Source: Melaminivora alkalimesophila (GTDB lineage: Bacteria > Pseudomonadota > Gammaproteobacteria > Burkholderiales > Burkholderiaceae_C). Taken from it: DNA of 6,348 nt. The notes beneath the pieces are model-generated. The model worked only from the letters and a program-made list of their open reading frames with translations, made no database searches and was not told the DNA's origin. The stretch covers positions 1 to 6,348 of the forward strand of contig NZ_ALEE01000232.1 of assembly GCF_000282995.1 (NCBI RefSeq), in the 5' to 3' direction. A program made the translations under genes and the position numbers. Shown here in pieces: positions 1-6,348 of this stretch. Each line of letters starts with the position of its first letter. Within the stretch, counting starts at the first letter, position 1.

Positions 1-1267
1 TGGCGGGCGCCAGCAGGGTGTGCTCCACCGGCATCGCCCAGTCGTACGTCACGGCGTTGATGGCCATCACGCAACCGCCCACCCGCGCCGCCTGGCGGAT
101 GCGCTGGGCGAACAGCGGATGGTCCTTGCGGACGTTGGAGCCCACCACCAGCACCGACTGCAGCGTGCTCAGGGCCGCAATGGGCATGCCCAGCCAGCGC
201 ACACCGGCGGCCGGCGCAAACTCCGCATGGCGCAGGCGGTGGTCGATGTTGTCGCTGCCCAGGCCGCGCACCAGGCGCGCCGCGAGGTGCAGCTCCTCGA
301 GCGTGCTGTGCGGACTCACCAGGGCGCCGATGGCCTGCGCGCCGTGCTCGGCACGGATGTTCTGCAGGCCGTTGGCCACATATTCGAGCGCCGTCTGCCA
401 GTCCACCTCGGCCCACTGGCCGCCCTGCTTGAGCATCGGGCGCGTGAGGCGTGCCTCGCCGTTCAGCGCCTCGTAGGAGAAGCGATCACGGTCGGCCAGC
501 CAGCACTCGTTGACCTCCTCGTTCTGCAGGGGCAGCACGCGCATGACGCGGTGGTTCTTGACCTGCACGATCAGGTTGGCTCCCGTGGAGTCGTGCGGGC
601 TGACCGATTTGCGGCGCGACAGCTCCCAGGTGCGGGCGCTGTAGCGGAAAGGCTTGCTGGTCAGCGCGCCCACCGGGCACAGGTCGATGACATTGCCCGA
701 CAGCTCGGAGTCGATGGTGTCGCCCACCACCGTGGTGATCTCGGCATGCTCGCCGCGGTTGACCATGCCGAGCTCCATGACCCCAGCGATCTCCTCGCCG
801 AAGCGCACGCAGCGGGTGCAGTGGATGCAGCGCGCCATCTCCTCCATGGAGACCAGCGGCCCGACATCCTTGTGGGTCACGACGCGCTTTTCCTCGCCGT
901 AGCGCGAGCTGCCCATGCCGTAGCCCACCGCCAGGTCCTGCAGCTGGCACTCGCCGCCCTGGTCGCAGATCGGGCAATCCAGCGGGTGGTTGATGAGCAG
1001 GAACTCCATCACCGACTGCTGGGCCTTGATCGCGCGCTCGCTCTTGGTGTGCACCACCATGCCCTGGGTGACGGGGGTGGCGCAGGCCGGCAGGGGCTTG
1101 GGCGCCTTCTCCACGTCCACCAGGCACATGCGGCAGTTGGCCGCAATCGAGAGCTTCTTGTGGTAGCAGAAATGGGGAATGTAGGTGCCCGCCTTCTCGG
1201 CCGCATGCATCACCATGCTGCCCTCGGGCACCTCCACCTTCTTGCCGTCCAGTTCAATTTCAACCAT
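1..1267 (-). CDS. nuoG: NADH-quinone oxidoreductase subunit G, C-terminus cut off by window edge
   Basis: Large Fe-S subunit of complex I, in the cytoplasmic arm, carrying electrons from NuoF towards NuoI and NuoB. Translating the minus strand gives 422 open codons, and the frame runs off the window; the family is usually around 700-900 residues, so roughly the last 40-50% is missing. An N-terminal 2Fe-2S ferredoxin fold holds N1b ligands Cys34, Cys45, Cys48 and Cys62. His94, Cys98, Cys101 and Cys107 fit N5 (the His-Cys3 motif). Cys147, Cys150, Cys153 and Cys197 fit N4. From about residue 215 a molybdopterin-oxidoreductase-like domain begins; it lacks the Cys set that binds the extra cluster N7 in E. 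coli. The start chosen is ATG at 1267, because MVEIELDGKK opens the ferredoxin fold. It lies 15 bases after the nuoF stop, with only a weak GGGG as ribosome site. The high identity to mitochondrial-type NuoG/NDUFS1 around Cys34-Cys62 makes the call secure. Confidence 0.97.
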   Translation of the reverse strand, partial: MVEIELDGKKVEVPEGSMVMHAAEKAGTYIPHFCYHKKLSIAANCRMCLVDVEKAPKPLPACATPVTQGMVVHTKSERAIKAQQSVMEFLLINHPLDCPICDQGGECQLQDLAVGYGMGSSRYGEEKRVVTHKDVGPLVSMEEMARCIHCTRCVRFGEEIAGVMELGMVNRGEHAEITTVVGDTIDSELSGNVIDLCPVGALTSKPFRYSARTWELSRRKSVSPHDSTGANLIVQVKNHRVMRVLPLQNEEVNECWLADRDRFSYEALNGEARLTRPMLKQGGQWAEVDWQTALEYVANGLQNIRAEHGAQAIGALVSPHSTLEELHLAARLVRGLGSDNIDHRLRHAEFAPAAGVRWLGMPIAALSTLQSVLVVGSNVRKDHPLFAQRIRQAARVGGCVMAINAVTYDWAMPVEHTLLAPA

Positions 1268-1282
1268 ATGCTTGTTGCCCCA

Positions 1283-2641
1283 TCAGGCGGCCACTGCGGC
1301 CTGCTTGCTGGCGGCCTCGATCTTGGCCACGAACTCGTGCCGGAAATGCTTGATCATGGCGCGCACCGGCATGGCGGCCGCATCGCCCAGCGCGCAGATG
1401 GTGCGGCCCATGATGTTGAAGGCCACGGAGTCGAGCAGCTCGATGTCCTCCGGACGGCCCTGTCCGTGCAGGATGCGGTCGACCACGCGCCACAGCCAGC
1501 CCGTGCCCTCGCGGCAGGGCGTGCACTGCCCACAGGACTCGTGCATGTAGAAATACGACAGCCGCAGCAGCGACTCCACCATGTCGCGCGAGTCGTCCAT
1601 GACGATCACCGCGCCCGAGCCGAGCATGGAGCCGGCCTTGGCGATGGAGTCGTAGTCCATGGTGCACTCCATCATGATGGCGGCCGGCAGCACCGGCGCC
1701 GAGGAGCCGCCCGGGATCACCGCCTTGAGCTGGCGCCCCTTGCGCACGCCGCCGGCGAGCTCGAGCAGCTTGGGAAACGGCGTGCCCATCGGCACCTCGT
1801 AGTTGCCCGGCAGCTCCACGTCGCCCGAGACCGAGAAGATCTTGGTGCCGCCATTGTTGGGCTTGCCGCACTCCAGGTACGCCTGGCCGCCGTGGCGGAT
1901 GATCCAAGGCACCGCCGCGAAGGTCTCGGTGTTGTTGATGGTGGTCGGCTTGCCGTACAGGCCATAGCTCGCGGGAAAGGGCGGCTTGAAGCGCGGCTGG
2001 CCCTTCTTGCCCTCCAGCGACTCGAGCAGGGCCGTCTCTTCCCCACAGATGTAGGCGCCGAAGCCGTGGTGCGCGTGCAGCTGAAAGCTGAAGGCGCTGC
2101 CCAGGATACCGTCCCCCAGGTAGCCCGCCGCGCGCGCCTCTTCCAGGGCCGCCTCGAAGCGCTCGTAGACCTGGAAGATCTCGCCGTGGATGTAGTTGTA
2201 GCCCACCGAGATCCCCATGGCGTAGGCCGCGATCGCCATGCCCTCGATGACGATGTGCGGGTTGTACATCAGGATGTCGCGGTCCTTGAAGGTGCCCGGC
2301 TCGCCCTCGTCGGAGTTGCACACCAGGTACTTCTGCCCGGGGAACTGCCGCGGCATGAAGCTCCACTTCAGACCCGTCGGAAAGCCCGCACCGCCGCGCC
2401 CGCGCAGGGCGGACTCCTTGAGCGCGGCGATGACCTGGTCCTGCGTCATGCCCCCGCCGCCGTCGGCGCCCAGGATCTTGCGCAGCGCCTGGTAGCCGCC
2501 GCGCGCCTCGTAGTCCTTGAGGCCCCAGTTGCGTCCGTCGAGGCCGGCGTAGATCTGCGGCTCGATGTGGCGGCCGTGGAAGCAGCTCTGCTCGCCGGTG
2601 GCGAGGAACTGCTGAAGAAACTGTGCTGCAGCCTGGCTCAT
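1283..2641 (-). CDS. nuoF: NADH-quinone oxidoreductase subunit F (FMN, NADH-binding)
   Basis: Entry point of complex I: binds NADH and FMN and passes electrons to 4Fe-4S cluster N3. The product is 452 residues, a normal family length. The glycine-rich [13 protein letters not shown] at 81-93 and [14 protein letters not shown] at 108-121 form the FMN/NADH pocket, and [15 protein letters not shown] at 198-211 is the second family signature. N3 ligands are Cys370, Cys373, Cys376 (in ESCGQCTPC) and Cys416. The start is ATG at 2641: its ATG overlaps the nuoE stop as ATGA, and GGAGGG at 2652-2647 lies five bases upstream. An in-frame open stretch continues further upstream, but there it is only the antisense-free shadow of nuoE and has no family similarity. 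Ends in TGA, 15 bases before nuoG. The overlap suggests translational coupling with nuoE, its heterodimer partner. Confidence 0.98.
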   Translation of the reverse strand: MSQAAAQFLQQFLATGEQSCFHGRHIEPQIYAGLDGRNWGLKDYEARGGYQALRKILGADGGGGMTQDQVIAALKESALRGRGGAGFPTGLKWSFMPRQFPGQKYLVCNSDEGEPGTFKDRDILMYNPHIVIEGMAIAAYAMGISVGYNYIHGEIFQVYERFEAALEEARAAGYLGDGILGSAFSFQLHAHHGFGAYICGEETALLESLEGKKGQPRFKPPFPASYGLYGKPTTINNTETFAAVPWIIRHGGQAYLECGKPNNGGTKIFSVSGDVELPGNYEVPMGTPFPKLLELAGGVRKGRQLKAVIPGGSSAPVLPAAIMMECTMDYDSIAKAGSMLGSGAVIVMDDSRDMVESLLRLSYFYMHESCGQCTPCREGTGWLWRVVDRILHGQGRPEDIELLDSVAFNIMGRTICALGDAAAMPVRAMIKHFRHEFVAKIEAASKQAAVAA

Positions 2642-3129
2642 GCCTGCCCTCCGGTGCTGCGCAGGCCCTCGACCAGCTGCTCGAGCCGCTCGCCTTCCAT
2701 GAAGCTGCACATGTTGCGGTCGTTCACCAGCATCACCGGCGCATCGGCGCACGCGCCCAGGCATTCGCACTGCTGCAGCGTGAACATCCCGTCCGCGGTG
2801 GTCTCGCCCATGGCGATGCCAAGCTTGGCCTCCAGCGCGCGCAGCGTCTGCAGCCCGCCGCGCAGTTGGCACGGCAGGTTGGTGCACACCGCCAGCTTGT
2901 ACTTGCCCACTGGCTGCTGGTTGTACATGTTGTAGAAAGTGGTGACCTCGTGCACCGCGATCTCGGGCATGCCCAGGTACTCGGCGATCTGCGCCTCGGC
3001 CTCCTGGGTGATGTGGCCCTGCTCCTGCTGCACGATGGCCAGGCAGGCCATGACGGCCGACTGCCGGTGTTCGGCGGGGTACTTCGCCACCTCGCGCGCA
3101 AAGCGCTCCTTGGTCGCTTCGGTAATCAT
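2638..3129 (-). CDS. nuoE: NADH-quinone oxidoreductase subunit E (2Fe-2S, thioredoxin-like)
   Basis: The 24-kDa-type subunit of the NADH dehydrogenase module, which pairs with NuoF and carries 2Fe-2S cluster N1a beside the FMN, off the main electron path. The product is 163 residues, the usual size. An N-terminal helical part (about 1-70, ending in [11 protein letters not shown]) is followed by a thioredoxin-like fold. The four N1a ligands are visible as Cys82 and Cys87 (CTNLPC) and Cys123 and Cys127 (CLGAC). Three further cysteines (29, 121, 141) are not expected ligands. The ATG at 3129 overlaps the nuoD stop as ATGA, with GGAGAG at 3143-3138 eight bases upstream, and the TGA overlaps the nuoF start in the same way. 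Both junctions suggest coupled translation. Confidence 0.98.
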   Translation of the reverse strand: MITEATKERFAREVAKYPAEHRQSAVMACLAIVQQEQGHITQEAEAQIAEYLGMPEIAVHEVTTFYNMYNQQPVGKYKLAVCTNLPCQLRGGLQTLRALEAKLGIAMGETTADGMFTLQQCECLGACADAPVMLVNDRNMCSFMEGERLEQLVEGLRSTGGQA

Positions 3130-4379
3130 CGGTCAATCTCTCCGAACACGATGTCCATGGTGCCGATGATGGCGACGGCATCGGCAATCATGTGTCCGCG
3201 CACCACCTCGTCGAAGGCCGCCAGGTGCGCAAAGCCGGGGGCGCGGATCTTCAGCCGGTAAGGCTTGTTGGCGCCATCGCTGACGATGTAGATGCCGAAC
3301 TCGCCCTTGGGGTGCTCCACGGCCGCGTAGGCCTCGCCCTCGGGCACGCGAAAGCCCTCGGTGAACAGCTTGAAGTGGTGGATCAGGTCTTCCATCCCCG
3401 ACTTCATGCGCTCCCGCGGCGGCGGCGCCACCTTGCGGTTGTCCGTGATCACCGGGCCGGGGTTGGCCCGCAGCCACTGGATGCACTGCTGGATGATGCG
3501 GTTGGACTGGCGCATCTCGTTGACGCGCACCAGGTAGCGGTCGTAGCAGTCGCCCGTCACGCCCACCGGCACGTCGAACTCCAGACGGTCGTAGACCTCG
3601 TAGGGCTGCTTCTTGCGCAGGTCCCAGGCCACGCCCGAGCCGCGCAGCATCGGGCCGGTCATGCCGAGGTTCAGGGCGCGCTCGGGCGAGATCACGCCGA
3701 TGCCCACGGTGCGCTGCTTCCAGATGCGGTTGTCCGTGAGCAGCGTCTCGTACTCGTCCACGCAGGCAGGAAAGCGCTGGGTGAAGTCCTCGATGAAGTC
3801 CAGCAGCGAACCCTGGCGGTTGCGGTTGAGCTCCTCGGCCGAGCGCGCGCTGCGCACCTTGCCGGGCTGGTGCTGCGGCATGGAGTCGGGCAGGTCGCGG
3901 TAGACGCCACCCGGGCGGAAATAGGCGGCATGCATGCGCGCGCCGGACACCGCCTCGTAGATGTCGAACAGGTCCTCGCGCTCGCGGAAGGTGTAGAGCA
4001 GCATGGTCGAGGCGCCGCAGTCGTGCCCGTGCGAGCCCAGCCACATGAGATGGTTCATCAGGCGCGTGATCTCGGAGAACATCACGCGGATGTACTGCGC
4101 GCGCAGCGGCACCTCGATGCCCAGCAGCTTCTCGATGGCCAGGCAGTAGGCGTGCTCGTTGCTCATCATCGAGACGTAGTCCAGCCGGTCCATGTAGGGC
4201 AGCGACTGGAGGTAGGTCTTGTGCTCGGCGAGCTTCTCGGTCGCGCGGTGCAGCAGCCCGACGTGCGGGTCGGCGCGCTGCACCACCTCGCCGTCGAGCT
4301 CGAGCACCAGGCGCAGCACGCCGTGCGCCGCCGGGTGCTGCGGGCCGAAGTTCAGGGAATAGTTCTTGATGTCAGCCAT
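3126..4379 (-). CDS. nuoD: NADH-quinone oxidoreductase subunit D (49 kDa, quinone site)
   Basis: Connecting-module subunit related to the large subunit of NiFe hydrogenases; with NuoB it builds the quinone-reduction pocket. The product is 417 residues, typical of free-standing NuoD. It opens with [15 protein letters not shown], where His19 matches the quinone-headgroup histidine (His38 in Thermus numbering), and Tyr68 in PYMDRLDY matches Tyr87. The helical signature [18 protein letters not shown] lies at 43-60, [17 protein letters not shown] at about 183-199, and the C-terminus ends in [17 protein letters not shown] at 4379 is chosen because [16 protein letters not shown] is the family N-terminus; the frame is open 35 codons further up, but that part overlaps nuoC and lacks similarity. 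The ribosome site is weak (GGA about nine bases upstream). The gap to nuoC is 28 bases, so this species has unfused nuoC and nuoD. Confidence 0.98.
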   Translation of the reverse strand: MADIKNYSLNFGPQHPAAHGVLRLVLELDGEVVQRADPHVGLLHRATEKLAEHKTYLQSLPYMDRLDYVSMMSNEHAYCLAIEKLLGIEVPLRAQYIRVMFSEITRLMNHLMWLGSHGHDCGASTMLLYTFREREDLFDIYEAVSGARMHAAYFRPGGVYRDLPDSMPQHQPGKVRSARSAEELNRNRQGSLLDFIEDFTQRFPACVDEYETLLTDNRIWKQRTVGIGVISPERALNLGMTGPMLRGSGVAWDLRKKQPYEVYDRLEFDVPVGVTGDCYDRYLVRVNEMRQSNRIIQQCIQWLRANPGPVITDNRKVAPPPRERMKSGMEDLIHHFKLFTEGFRVPEGEAYAAVEHPKGEFGIYIVSDGANKPYRLKIRAPGFAHLAAFDEVVRGHMIADAVAIIGTMDIVFGEIDR

Positions 4380-4407
4380 GGATCGTTCCACTGGGCGGCG
4401 GGCGCCT

Positions 4408-5016
4408 TCAGTGCAGGCCCCCGTAGTTGTCCTCGCGGATGACGCGCGGCGTGAGCTCGCGCGGCTCGATGGAGACCGGCTCATACACCACGCGCCGCAG
4501 CTCGGGGTCGTAGCGCATCTCGACGTGGCCCGACAGCGGGAAGTCCTTGCGGAACGGGTGGCCGATGAAGCCGTAGTCAGTCAGGATCCGGCGCAGGTCG
4601 TTGTGCTCCTCGAACACGATCCCGAACAGGTCGAAGGCCTCGCGCTCGAACCAGTTGGCCGCGTCCCAGATGCCGGTCACCGAGGGCAGGACGGGGAAAT
4701 CGTCGTCCGGGCAGAACACCTTCACGCGCACCCGCTGGTTCAGCGAGACCGACAGCAGGTGCGAGACCACGGCGTAGCGCGGGCCCTCGGTGCCGACGTT
4801 GCCGTAGGTGGAATAGTCGACCGCGCACAGGTCGATCAGCTGCTCGAAGCGGCAGGCCGGCGCATCGCGCAGCGTGCGCATCGCCTCCAGGTAATGGGCG
4901 TGCGGCACCACCACCGTCACCTCGCCCCGGGAGAGGCTGACTTCGCGCGCGCGCTCGCCCAGCGCGGCAGCCACCGCATCGCGCAGGGCCTCGGGTGCAA
5001 TCGCAATGTTCGACAT
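4408..5016 (-). CDS. nuoC: NADH-quinone oxidoreductase subunit C (30 kDa)
   Basis: Peripheral-arm subunit that packs against NuoD and NuoB and stabilises the connecting module; it binds no cofactor. The product is 202 residues. The family signature starts at Glu124 ([20 protein letters not shown]) and continues through [20 protein letters not shown] to about residue 163. The C-terminal tail ([20 protein letters not shown]) is also typical. The true start is ATG at 5016 ([15 protein letters not shown]): it follows the nuoB stop by 11 bases and has a purine-rich ribosome site. The same frame is open for another 137 codons upstream, but those lie antisense-free inside nuoB in a different phase, are Arg/Gly/Pro-rich and resemble nothing in the family. 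It is a separate gene, not the NuoCD fusion of enterobacteria. Confidence 0.97.
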   Translation of the reverse strand: MSNIAIAPEALRDAVAAALGERAREVSLSRGEVTVVVPHAHYLEAMRTLRDAPACRFEQLIDLCAVDYSTYGNVGTEGPRYAVVSHLLSVSLNQRVRVKVFCPDDDFPVLPSVTGIWDAANWFEREAFDLFGIVFEEHNDLRRILTDYGFIGHPFRKDFPLSGHVEMRYDPELRRVVYEPVSIEPRELTPRVIREDNYGGLH

Positions 5017-5030
5017 GCTCTCTTCCCTCA
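5017..5030 (-). promoter_or_regulatory. nuoC ribosome binding site
   Basis: On the minus strand the nuoB stop TGA runs straight into GGGAAGAGAGC and then ATG. The purine-rich GAGGGAAG begins inside the stop codon and sits a few bases before the nuoC ATG. This supports the start at 5016 over starts further upstream in the same frame. Confidence 0.7.
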
Positions 5031-5507
5031 TGCGCGGGCGATGGTGTGGGTGCGGCGGATCTTCTGCTGCAGCTGGATGATCCCGTAGATCAGCGCCTCG
5101 GCCGTGGGCGGGCAGCCCGGCACGTAGACGTCCACCGGCACGATGCGGTCGCAGCCGCGCACCACCGAGTAGCTGTAGTGGTAGTAGCCGCCGCCGTTGG
5201 CGCAGGAACCCATGGAGATCACCCAGCGCGGCTCGGCCATCTGGTCGTAGACCTTGCGCAGCGCCGGCGCCATCTTGTTGCACAGCGTGCCGGCGACGAT
5301 CATCAGGTCGGACTGGCGGGGGCTGGCGCGAAACACCTCGGCCCCGAAGCGGGCCAGGTCGTAGCGGGCCGCCGCCGCGTGCATCATCTCGACCGCGCAG
5401 CAGGCGAGGCCAAAGGTCATGGGCCACAGCGAGCCGGTCTTGGCCCAGTTCACCACCGAGTCGTAGCTCGTGGTGATGAAGCCTTCCTTCATCACACCAT
5501 CAATCAT
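5028..5507 (-). CDS. nuoB: NADH-quinone oxidoreductase subunit B (cluster N2)
   Basis: PSST-type subunit carrying 4Fe-4S cluster N2, the last electron carrier before quinone, at the interface with NuoD. From ATG at 5507 the product is 159 residues, the length I recall for related Comamonadaceae proteins. It begins [11 protein letters not shown]2 ligands are the tandem Cys36-Cys37 in [12 protein letters not shown], Cys102 in [10 protein letters not shown] and Cys132 in [12 protein letters not shown]. Other hallmarks are [20 protein letters not shown] and [18 protein letters not shown] directly before the ATG could give one extra residue; the AAAGGA ribosome site is 8 bases from the ATG and 5 from the GTG, so I prefer the ATG. 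It lies 31 bases after nuoA and 11 before nuoC. Confidence 0.97.
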   Translation of the reverse strand: MIDGVMKEGFITTSYDSVVNWAKTGSLWPMTFGLACCAVEMMHAAAARYDLARFGAEVFRASPRQSDLMIVAGTLCNKMAPALRKVYDQMAEPRWVISMGSCANGGGYYHYSYSVVRGCDRIVPVDVYVPGCPPTAEALIYGIIQLQQKIRRTHTIARA

Positions 5508-5515
5508 CACGTCAT

Positions 5516-5521
5516 TCCTTT
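5516..5521 (-). promoter_or_regulatory. nuoB ribosome binding site
   Basis: AAAGGA on the minus strand in the 31-base nuoA-nuoB gap. The spacer is eight bases to the ATG at 5507 and five to the adjoining GTG at 5510. The longer spacing is more usual, favouring the ATG start. Confidence 0.65.
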
Positions 5522-5538
5522 GAGCAGCCGCCGGCCCG

Positions 5539-5898
5539 TCATTCCCAGTTCAGGGCGCCCTTCTTCCACTCGTAGACGAAGCCCACCACCAGGATCGCCA
5601 GGAAGACCAGCACGGCAACGAACCCGGTCATGCCCACGTCCTGCAGGCTCACGGCCCACGGAAAGAGGAAGGCGATCTCCAGGTCGAACAGGATGAAGAG
5701 GATGGCCACGAGGTAGTAGCGCACATCGAACTTCATGCGCGCGTCATCGAAGGCCTCGAAGCCGCACTCGTAGGGGGAATTCTTTGCCGGGTCCGGGCGG
5801 CGCGGCCCGAGGATGTAGCCCAGCAGCAGGGGCACCACGCCCACGCCGGCACCCACCAGGAGGAAGAGGAGAACCGGGAGGTACTGATCGAGATTCAT
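5539..5898 (-). CDS. nuoA: NADH-quinone oxidoreductase subunit A (membrane)
   Basis: Small membrane subunit (ND3 homologue) at the junction of the hydrophilic and membrane arms of complex I, beside the quinone channel. The product is 119 residues, the normal length. Three hydrophobic segments are visible at about 6-30, 61-82 and 89-109. Between the first two lies the conserved loop with [10 protein letters not shown] at 41-50; its Cys45 corresponds to the ND3 loop cysteine that becomes exposed in the deactive mitochondrial enzyme. Segment two carries the conserved acidic residues Asp72 and Glu74 ([11 protein letters not shown]). The start is ATG at 5898, with AGAAGG at 5911-5906 seven bases upstream. 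It is the first gene of the nuo operon. No clear promoter is visible in the 76 bases between it and the tRNA, so it may be read from further upstream. Confidence 0.97.
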   Translation of the reverse strand: MNLDQYLPVLLFLLVGAGVGVVPLLLGYILGPRRPDPAKNSPYECGFEAFDDARMKFDVRYYLVAILFILFDLEIAFLFPWAVSLQDVGMTGFVAVLVFLAILVVGFVYEWKKGALNWE

Positions 5899-5923
5899 CG
5901 GAGCGCCTTCTCACCGCTGAAAA

Positions 5924-5965
5924 GCCGCCCCGCCTGGGCCGCACAGCGACCCGGACAAGGCGGCC
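5924..5965 (-). promoter_or_regulatory. Competing GC-rich hairpins between tRNA-Leu and nuoA
   Basis: In the transcript the arm GGCCGCCT (5965-5958) can pair with any of three downstream arms: GCGGCC (5942-5937), AGGCGG (5935-5930) or GGCGGC (5929-5924). The last is followed at once by TTTT (5923-5920), so that pairing resembles a weak intrinsic terminator with a large loop and a short T-run. The other two would prevent it from forming. It could be a leaky terminator that trims the tRNA transcript while letting part of it read into nuoA, or simple chance in GC-rich DNA. The complementarity is seen directly; the function is inferred. Confidence 0.35.
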
Positions 5966-5974
5966 TCTTGTGAT

Positions 5975-6059
5975 TGGTGCCGTCGGCGAGACTCGAACTC
6001 GCACAGCTTTCGCCACTACCCCCTCAAGATAGCGTGTCTACCAATTCCACCACGACGGC
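5975..6059 (-). tRNA. tRNA-Leu, anticodon GAG
   Basis: An 85-base class II tRNA on the minus strand. Acceptor arms GCCGTCG (6059-6053) and CGACGGC (5985-5979) pair fully, followed by discriminator A and an encoded CCA (5977-5975). The D-arm has GTGG...GGTAGACAC. The anticodon arm is CTATC-TTGAGGG-GGTAG, with one T·G pair and anticodon GAG at 6025-6023, which reads the leucine codons CUC and CUU. A long variable arm (GGC-GAAA-GCT core) is the leucine/serine class mark. The T-arm is GCGAG-TTCGAGT-CTCGC. The sequence closely resembles the E. coli tRNA-Leu(GAG) gene. It lies between the probable secG gene and nuoA, all on one strand, and could share a transcript with them. Confidence 0.97.
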
Positions 6060-6070
6060 TGTTGCAGAGA

Positions 6071-6114
6071 TCCGGACCGGCGCTGCGCAAAAGGTGCTGC
6101 GAAGCAAGTCCGGA
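6071..6114 (-). repeat. Inverted repeat in the tRNA-Leu 5' leader
   Basis: Arms TCCGGAC and GTCCGGA (7 bp, perfect) lie at the ends of a 44-base segment that ends 11 bases before the mature tRNA. The core TCCGGA is itself palindromic. Inside the loop CGCAGC occurs twice. In RNA it would form a stem just upstream of the RNase P cleavage site. The role is unknown, and a 7-bp match may be coincidental at this GC content. Confidence 0.35.
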
Positions 6115-6123
6115 CAGACGACG

Positions 6124-6149
6124 ATTCTAACCCGGAAAAACCCTGTCAC
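6124..6149 (-). promoter_or_regulatory. Possible sigma-70 promoter for tRNA-Leu (and perhaps nuo)
   Basis: On the minus strand GTGACA (6149-6144, five of six to TTGACA) and TAGAAT (6129-6124, five of six to TATAAT) are separated by only 14 bases, shorter than the usual 16-18. The -10-like box sits in the most AT-rich part of the spacer, about 64 bases before the mature tRNA. No better candidate is seen between secG and nuoA. The short spacing is the main reason for doubt. Confidence 0.4.
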
Positions 6150-6155
6150 ATGCCT

Positions 6156-6179
6156 GGCGGCCGCATTTTTTGCGCCGCC
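6156..6179 (-). terminator. Hairpin after the secG stop codon
   Basis: GGCGGC-GCA pairs with TGC-(G)-GCCGCC, with one bulged base and a loop of five A residues in the minus-strand transcript, 10 bases after the stop codon at 6192-6190. No T-run follows directly (the nearest TTTTT is about 16 bases on), so it is not a standard intrinsic terminator. It may protect the 3' end or work with Rho; read-through is also possible. Confidence 0.35.
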
Positions 6180-6189
6180 GGGCGCGGGC

Positions 6190-6348
6190 TCACTTGGTCG
6201 GGATCTGGGCCGCGCCGGCGGCGGGCGCCTCGGGGGGCGTGTCGGCCGGCGGCTGGGCATCCGGCGCCGGCTGCGCGTCGGTGCTGGCGGCGGGTTCGGC
6301 CGGTGCCGGTGTTGCCGGCGCGGCCGGCACGGCTGCAGCCGGCGCCTC
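6190..6348 (-). CDS. secG: Probable protein translocase subunit SecG, C-terminal tail only
   Basis: The minus strand is open from the window edge to a TGA at 6192-6190, giving the last 52 residues of a protein whose N-terminus is outside. The segment is nearly all Ala and Pro with a few Gln, Asp, Thr and Glu, and ends GAAQIPTK. It has no membrane segment and no recognisable motif. I call it SecG because betaproteobacteria commonly have secG next to a tRNA-Leu and the nuo operon, and their SecG proteins often carry a low-complexity Ala/Pro-rich tail after two transmembrane helices. SecG assists SecYE in protein export at the inner membrane. The sequence alone would not identify it. Another Ala/Pro-tailed protein is possible. 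Confidence 0.6.
   Translation of the reverse strand, partial: EAPAAAVPAAPATPAPAEPAASTDAQPAPDAQPPADTPPEAPAAGAAQIPTK

Noticed and set aside
20..2935. A 971-codon open frame on the plus strand, antisense to nuoG, nuoF and nuoE
   Set aside because: It is rich in His, Arg, Ala, Leu, Val and Gly, with no recognisable domain. The opposite strand encodes three complete or near-complete conserved proteins with all cofactor ligands. Long antisense frames like this arise from GC-rich third positions that suppress stop codons.
3192..4442. A 416-codon plus-strand open frame opposite nuoD
   Set aside because: Same His/Val/Ala/Leu-rich composition as the other antisense frames, no family resemblance and no ribosome site of note; it mirrors the codons of nuoD.
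4366..5088. Plus-strand open frames opposite nuoC and nuoB (including 4995-5696)
   Set aside because: They are antisense to well-supported nuo genes and cross their boundaries, with no conserved motif.
5017..5427. Upstream extension of the nuoC frame inside nuoB
   Set aside because: The 137 extra codons are an out-of-phase reading of nuoB, rich in Arg/Gly/Pro. The family N-terminus and the ribosome site both lie at 5016.
6130..6143. GGGTTTTTCC as an intrinsic terminator T-run for secG
   Set aside because: The T-run is about 16 bases after the nearest hairpin (6156-6179), too far for a standard intrinsic terminator, and lies inside the candidate promoter spacer.
6024..6260. A 78-codon minus-strand open frame across the secG tail, spacer and tRNA
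   Set aside because: It overlaps the tRNA gene and reads the secG tail in another frame, giving Arg/Pro-rich low-complexity sequence.
1..6348. Mobile element, CRISPR array, defence or other novel system
   Set aside because: No repeats with regular spacing, no transposase or integrase motifs and no composition break were seen. Although a tRNA gene is present, there is no integrase or duplicated tRNA 3' end beside it. The window is explained by conserved housekeeping genes.

Overview
The window reads almost entirely on the minus strand and holds the first part of a proton-pumping NADH:quinone oxidoreductase (respiratory complex I) operon, nuoA-nuoB-nuoC-nuoD-nuoE-nuoF-nuoG. It is preceded by a tRNA-Leu gene and the 3' end of what is probably secG. 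The DNA is very GC-rich. NuoC and NuoD are separate genes rather than the fused NuoCD of enterobacteria. The protein sequences and the order secG / tRNA-Leu(GAG) / nuoA point to a betaproteobacterium, most likely Burkholderiales, family Comamonadaceae (Acidovorax/Alicycliphilus-like). That placement comes from remembered family sequences and synteny, not from a search.

Layout in the direction of transcription, from high to low coordinates. 6348-6190: Ala/Pro-rich C-terminal tail of a gene cut by the window edge, probably secG. 6189-6060: a 130-base spacer with a hairpin after the stop codon, a possible promoter and a 7-bp inverted repeat. 6059-5975: tRNA-Leu(GAG) with an encoded CCA. 5974-5899: a 76-base leader with three mutually exclusive GC-rich pairings and no visible promoter. 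Then come nuoA (5898-5539), nuoB (5507-5028), nuoC (5016-4408), nuoD (4379-3126), nuoE (3129-2638), nuoF (2641-1283) and nuoG (1267 to the window start, C-terminus missing). Gaps between nuo genes are 31 bases or less, and nuoD/nuoE and nuoE/nuoF overlap by four bases (ATGA).

NuoE, NuoF and NuoG form the NADH-oxidising module. NADH reduces FMN on NuoF, and electrons pass through Fe-S clusters in NuoF and NuoG, with the off-path N1a on NuoE. NuoB, NuoC and NuoD (with NuoI, outside the window) form the connecting module, where N2 on NuoB reduces quinone in a pocket shared with NuoD. NuoA is a small membrane subunit at the junction with the proton-pumping arm. Almost all expected cluster ligands and quinone-site residues are present, and every frame is intact, so the complex looks functional. 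The one cluster without ligands is N7 in NuoG, as in mitochondrial-type enzymes.

This is conserved housekeeping DNA. I found no mobile element, CRISPR array, defence gene, pseudogene or novel system. The points worth a second look are small: the untranslated segments on either side of the tRNA, the missing N7 site, and the nuoB start codon.
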